From the NCBI GenBank assembly GCA_020633825.1, contig JACKCV010000004.1:280416-344415 (forward strand): DNA of 64,000 nt. The letters run 5' to 3'. Shown piece by piece: positions 60,509 through 64,000 of this stretch (positions are counted from its first letter, which is position 1; each line of letters opens with the position of its first letter). The position numbers and the translations under genes are program-made. The DNA is from Fibrobacteria bacterium. GTDB lineage: Bacteria > Fibrobacterota > Fibrobacteria > UBA5070. The notes under the pieces were generated by a model that did not search any database, was not told the origin of the DNA, and saw only the letters and a program-made list of their open reading frames with translations.

Positions 60509-62049
60509 TCGACCAGAAGGACATCAACAACGCCGCGTGGGCCGCCTGCGACACCTTCCGCGGAGCCGTCGATCCGGCCCAGTACAAGGACTACATCCTC
60601 GTGATGTTGTTCGTGAAATACATCTCGGACGTCTGGAAGGACCACTACGAGGCCTACCGCAACGAGTACGGCGACGACGACGTCCGCATCCGGCGCAAGC
60701 TGGAACGCGAGCGTTTCGTGCTCCCCGTCGTCGAGATCCAGGCGAGCACAGGCAAGAAGGGCGAATCGTTCGTGGCCAGCTACGACGCGCTGTACGAGCG
60801 TCGCAACGCCGACAACATCGGCGAGCTGATCAACATCGTCCTGGACGCGATCGAAAGTTCCAACAAGGCCAAGCTCGAAGGCGTGTTCCGCAACATCGAC
60901 TTCAACTCCGAGTCGAACCTGGGCAAGACCAAGGACAGGAACCGACGCCTGGTGAACCTGCTGGAAGACTTCCACAAACCCGAGCTGGACCTGCGCCCCA
61001 GTCGCGTTCCGGAAGACGTGATCGGCAACACCTACATCTACCTGCTGGAGCGCTTCGGATCCGACGCGGGCAAGAAGGCGGGGGAGTTCTTCACGCCGCA
61101 GACCGTGACGAAACTGGTCGCCAAACTCGCCGGACCCCACAAGGGAGCCAAGATCTACGACCCCACCTGTGGCGCGGGCGGTTTGCTGATCCAGGCCGCG
61201 CGGGAAGTGGGTGATTCCGACTACGCCCTGTTCGGGCAGGAATCCAACGGCAGCACCTGGGCGCTGTGCCGCATGAACATGTTCCTGCACAGCGCCGACA
61301 GCGCCCGCATCGAATGGGGCGACACGCTGAACAATCCGGGCCTGGTCGAGAAGGACCGGCTGATGAAGTTCGACGTGGTGGTAGCCAATCCCCCCTTCTC
61401 GCTCGACAAGTGGGGCGCCGAGAACGCCGAAAGCGACCGATTCAACCGCTTCTGGCGCGGGGTCCCCCCCAAGAGCAAGGCCGACTGGGCCTTCGTGAGC
61501 CACATGGTCGAATCGGCCTTCGAGTTCACGGGCCGGGTGGCGGTGGTGGTCCCGCATGGCGTCCTGTTCCGCGGCGGCGCAGAGGGCCGCATCCGCGAAG
61601 CCATGATCCGCGAGAACCTGCTCGACGCCGTGGTCGGCCTGCCCGCCAACCTGTTTCCCACCACGGGAATCCCGGTCGCCATCCTGGTCTTCGATCGCTC
61701 CCGCCAGGAAGGCGGCGCGCGGGCCAAGTGCAAGGACGTGTTGTTCATCGACGCGAGCCGCGAGTTCGTTGCGGGCAAGAACCAGAACACCCTCTCCGAC
61801 GAGCAGATCGAGCGCATCGTCGGAACGTTCCTCAAGCGCAAAGCGGTCGAGAAGTACGCCCACGTCGCGAAGTTCAAGGAGATCGAAGAGAACGACTTCA
61901 ACCTGAACATCCCGCGCTATGTGGACATCTTCGAGGAAGAAGAGGAGATCGACGTCGACGCCGTGCAGGCCGAGATCGACGCGTTGGAGAAGCAACTCGC
62001 CGAAGTGCGCCAGCAGATGGCGGTGAAGCTCGCGGAGATCCGGCGGTGA
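60505..62049 (+). CDS. hsdM: Type I restriction-modification methyltransferase subunit (second system)
   Basis: This encodes 514 aa starting at a GTG that overlaps the previous stop. HsdM_N domain (NNAAWAACDTFRGAVDPAQY) and the methyltransferase: SAM-binding DPTCGAGGL near 219-227, NPPF at 295-298, FTPQTVTKLVAKLA. A C-terminal coiled coil (EAEI-like VQAEIDALEKQLAEVRQQMA) follows. It differs strongly from the other HsdM in this window, so the two loci are distinct. It overlaps the dinD start by four bases (GTGA). Confidence 0.95.
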   Translation: MIDQKDINNAAWAACDTFRGAVDPAQYKDYILVMLFVKYISDVWKDHYEAYRNEYGDDDVRIRRKLERERFVLPVVEIQASTGKKGESFVASYDALYERRNADNIGELINIVLDAIESSNKAKLEGVFRNIDFNSESNLGKTKDRNRRLVNLLEDFHKPELDLRPSRVPEDVIGNTYIYLLERFGSDAGKKAGEFFTPQTVTKLVAKLAGPHKGAKIYDPTCGAGGLLIQAAREVGDSDYALFGQESNGSTWALCRMNMFLHSADSARIEWGDTLNNPGLVEKDRLMKFDVVVANPPFSLDKWGAENAESDRFNRFWRGVPPKSKADWAFVSHMVESAFEFTGRVAVVVPHGVLFRGGAEGRIREAMIRENLLDAVVGLPANLFPTTGIPVAILVFDRSRQEGGARAKCKDVLFIDASREFVAGKNQNTLSDEQIERIVGTFLKRKAVEKYAHVAKFKEIEENDFNLNIPRYVDIFEEEEEIDVDAVQAEIDALEKQLAEVRQQMAVKLAEIRR

Positions 62050-62882
62050 GTGCACCGTCTCCAATCCCTCTGTTCGAATCCCTTCGCCGGACCAACGAAG
62101 AGGGTGAAGAATTCTGGTGGGCTCGCGAGCTGGGGAAGGCCCTGGATTACGCGGAGTTCCGCAACTTCCTTCCCGTGATCGAGAGGGCGCGGACAGCCTG
62201 CTCCGAAAGTGGTCATCCCGTGCCCGACCATTTCGTGGAGATGCACGAGATGGTCGAGATCGGATCCGGTGCCAGACGCCCGATGCCCTCCTTCGCACTG
62301 ACGCGCTATGCCTGCTACCTGATCGTCCAGAACGGCGATCCGTCCAAGCCGTTGATTGCCCTGGGGCAGACCTATTTCGCCGCCCAAACACGCCGCCAGG
62401 AACTTCAAGACGATGCCGCCTTTGCTCGCCTCACCGAAGACGGCAAGCGCTTGGCGATCCGCCAGGAGCTCGCGGAGCACAACAAGCACCTGGCCGCAGC
62501 GGCCAAGGACGCCGGCGTGGACACCCCTCTCGACTACGCGATTTTCCAGGACCACGGATACAAGGGTCTCTATGGAGGATTGGGCGCCAAGGAACTGCAC
62601 AAGCGCAAGGGCTTGAAGAAGAGCCAGAAGATCCTGGATCACATGGGAAGCACCGAACTTGCGGCCAACCTTTTCCGCGCCACCCAGACGGAAGACAAAT
62701 TGCGTCGCGACGGTGTGCAGGAGAAAGGCAAGGCGAACAAGACTCACTTCGAGGTGGGCAAGAAGGTGCGCCAGACCATCGAGGAGCTGGGCGGTGTGAT
62801 GCCAGAGAACCTGCCCACGCCTCCGGACAGCATCCGCACGCTGGAGACCCGGCGACGGAAGGAGTTGGGGGGTGGGGAGTGA
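62046..62882 (+). CDS. dinD: DinD-like protein (DNA damage-inducible protein D family)
   Basis: This encodes 278 aa from a GTG. BRO-N-like start: IPLFESLRRTNEEGEEFWWA with RELGKALDYAEFRNFLPVIE, LTRYACYLIVQNGDPSKPLI; then DinD segments ELAEHNKHLAAAAKDAGVDT, GYKGLYGGLGAKELHKRKGL and DHMGSTELAANLFRATQTED. E. coli DinD is SOS-induced and inhibits RecA filament function in vitro. It is often placed in type I restriction operons. Its stop overlaps the hsdS GTG by four bases. Confidence 0.93.
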   Translation: MSAPSPIPLFESLRRTNEEGEEFWWARELGKALDYAEFRNFLPVIERARTACSESGHPVPDHFVEMHEMVEIGSGARRPMPSFALTRYACYLIVQNGDPSKPLIALGQTYFAAQTRRQELQDDAAFARLTEDGKRLAIRQELAEHNKHLAAAAKDAGVDTPLDYAIFQDHGYKGLYGGLGAKELHKRKGLKKSQKILDHMGSTELAANLFRATQTEDKLRRDGVQEKGKANKTHFEVGKKVRQTIEELGGVMPENLPTPPDSIRTLETRRRKELGGGE

Positions 62883-64000
62883 AGGTGCCGGAGGGGTGGC
62901 AATCGGGGAAAGTCGGTAGCCTTTGCCATTTCACGAACGGAAACGGATTTCGACCCGAAGATTGGAAGGAAAGCGGTCTTCCGATTATTCGAATTCAGAA
63001 TTTGAATGGATCAAAAGACTTCAACTACTATCAAGGCGATGTGAAGCCAAGCTGGATCGTCAATCCTGGCGATCTGCTTTTTGCTTGGGCAGGGGTGAAA
63101 GGCGTCTCCTTCGGCCCTGCAATTTGGCGAGGCGAACGTGGCGTACTGAATCAGCACATCTTCTCCATCTCCAGTTCAAGCTGCGACAAGAAATGGCTGT
63201 ACTATGCGTTGGTAAGTGTGACATCTTCGATTGAATCCAATGCACATGGATTCAAGTCCTCGTTGCTGCATGTCCACAAGTCTGACATCACCGACTCTGA
63301 GCTCGCTATCCCTCCCCTCCCCGAACAGAAAGCCATCGCCGACACGCTCTCCACCTGGGACACCGCCATCGAGACAATGGAGCGGCTGATCGCAGCGAAG
63401 GAACGGCGTTTGACCTCGTTGGTCCATCTCTTGATCACGCCCAGTAGCGCCAGCAATGACACTCGCAAGGTTAAGGTCGGTTCCATCCTCAGCGAAAGCC
63501 GCATCGTGGGATCACCTGGAGATCAGGCACAGAAGTTGACTGTGAAACTCTACGGGAAAGGCGTCGTGCCGAAATCTGACGCTCGCCATGGAAGCGCATC
63601 AACTCAGTATTACGTGCGACGCGCGGGTCAGTTCATCTACAGCAAGCTGGATTTTCTCAACGGCGCATTCGGCATCATCCCAGATGAACTTGACGGGTAC
63701 GAATCGACCCTTGACCTCCCAGCCTTTGATGTCTCTCCCGATGCGTCTCCGGATTGGCTGCTCTACTTCTTCACGAGGCCGGAGTTCTACGAGAACCAAC
63801 TGGAGTTGGCGCGAGGGCAGCGTATCGCACGCCGCGTCAACCCACCAGACTTCCTCGCCTCAACCATCGACCTTCCACCTGTCAGCGCACAGCTCGAAGC
63901 TGTCTCGATCCTGAATCAGGCAAGAACAGAACTCACCCTCCTCCGCAAGCAGTTCGAACTCCTCCAGCGCCAGAAGCGCGGCCTCATGCAGAAGCTGCTC
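62879..64000 (+). CDS. hsdS: HsdS specificity subunit (second system), C-terminus beyond edge
   Basis: The frame is open from a GTG overlapping the dinD stop to the window end (374 codons). First TRD: residues about 1-160 (VPEGWQSGKVGSLCHFTNGN, RPEDWKESGLPIIRIQNLNG, GDLLFAWAGVKGVSFGP, NAHGFKSSLLHVHKSDITD, IPPLPEQKAIADTL); central helices (TWDTAIETMERLIAAKERRL); second TRD up to about 340 (QFIYSKLDFLNGAFGIIPDE, QRIARRVNPPDFL); start of the closing helices (LRKQFELLQRQKRGLMQKLL). It is intact as far as seen. An hsdR gene would be expected downstream. Confidence 0.95.
   Translation, partial: MKVPEGWQSGKVGSLCHFTNGNGFRPEDWKESGLPIIRIQNLNGSKDFNYYQGDVKPSWIVNPGDLLFAWAGVKGVSFGPAIWRGERGVLNQHIFSISSSSCDKKWLYYALVSVTSSIESNAHGFKSSLLHVHKSDITDSELAIPPLPEQKAIADTLSTWDTAIETMERLIAAKERRLTSLVHLLITPSSASNDTRKVKVGSILSESRIVGSPGDQAQKLTVKLYGKGVVPKSDARHGSASTQYYVRRAGQFIYSKLDFLNGAFGIIPDELDGYESTLDLPAFDVSPDASPDWLLYFFTRPEFYENQLELARGQRIARRVNPPDFLASTIDLPPVSAQLEAVSILNQARTELTLLRKQFELLQRQKRGLMQKLL

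Noticed and set aside
1..64000. Search for tRNA, rRNA and CRISPR arrays
   Set aside because: Gaps between genes are short and none shows a cloverleaf or regularly spaced repeats; no att-type tRNA was found at either island edge.

Overview
This is a G+C-rich bacterial chromosome segment, densely packed on both strands. Several things point to the Fibrobacterota (Fibrobacter relatives): a TIGR02147-type protein (a large paralogous family first defined in Fibrobacter succinogenes) whose stop overlaps the start of a secreted lipoprotein; a modular GH5 endoglucanase and a GH39-like glycoside hydrolase; several secreted proteins ending in a T9SS-like beta-sandwich; and many small lipoproteins with no obvious relatives. 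The assignment rests on gene content alone. No rRNA, tRNA or CRISPR array was seen.

Layout. 1-4119: a DUF4349 envelope cluster, with one partial gene leaving the left edge and a four-gene operon joined by ATGA overlaps. 4.2-21.8 kb: housekeeping and metabolic genes (hydroxyisobutyrate dehydrogenase-like, alpha/beta hydrolase, F420-reductase-like, flippase, MFS, RarD, DUF1569, a double-SUMF1 secreted protein, purT, TSUP, SRPBCC, AraC, aldo/keto reductase). 22.0-34.0 kb: a mobile defence island that begins at the severed 3' end of a secreted-protein gene. It carries hipBA with a perfect palindromic operator and a minus-strand operon hsdR-hsdM-YhcG/DUF1016-hsdS-YhcG/DUF1016-fic plus a remnant. 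The hsdS gene is split by a complete ISL3-family element with an 8-bp target duplication. The fic gene has lost its catalytic core and the last gene is cut to its N-terminus, so much of this system is decaying.

34.5-46.1 kb: conserved chromosome again, with a TetR/SDR divergent pair around a long symmetric operator, DUF1848, MmcQ/YjbR, metallophosphoesterase, phosphotransferase and OxyR. OxyR converges on a rubrerythrin-rubredoxin-rubredoxin reductase operon, which makes a full peroxide-reduction chain. 46.2-58.1 kb: cell-surface and polysaccharide functions (GH39-like enzyme, lipoproteins, TIGR02147 protein, GH5 cellulase, CAP-domain lipoprotein, a TonB-C/AgmX-like protein) and a transglycosylase-like gene that appears frameshifted. 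58.4-64 kb: a second defence region, with a membrane-anchored Mrr-type nuclease bearing a zinc ribbon, then a second type I restriction-modification locus. It reads single-TRD hsdS, a 59-aa basic protein, hsdM, dinD and a two-TRD hsdS, and runs off the right edge before any hsdR is seen.

The most unusual parts are the two type I systems with non-canonical extra genes (paired YhcG nucleases and Fic in one; small basic protein, DinD and a half-size HsdS in the other), and the DUF4349 operon in which one protein is a fusion of the domains encoded separately by the next two genes.
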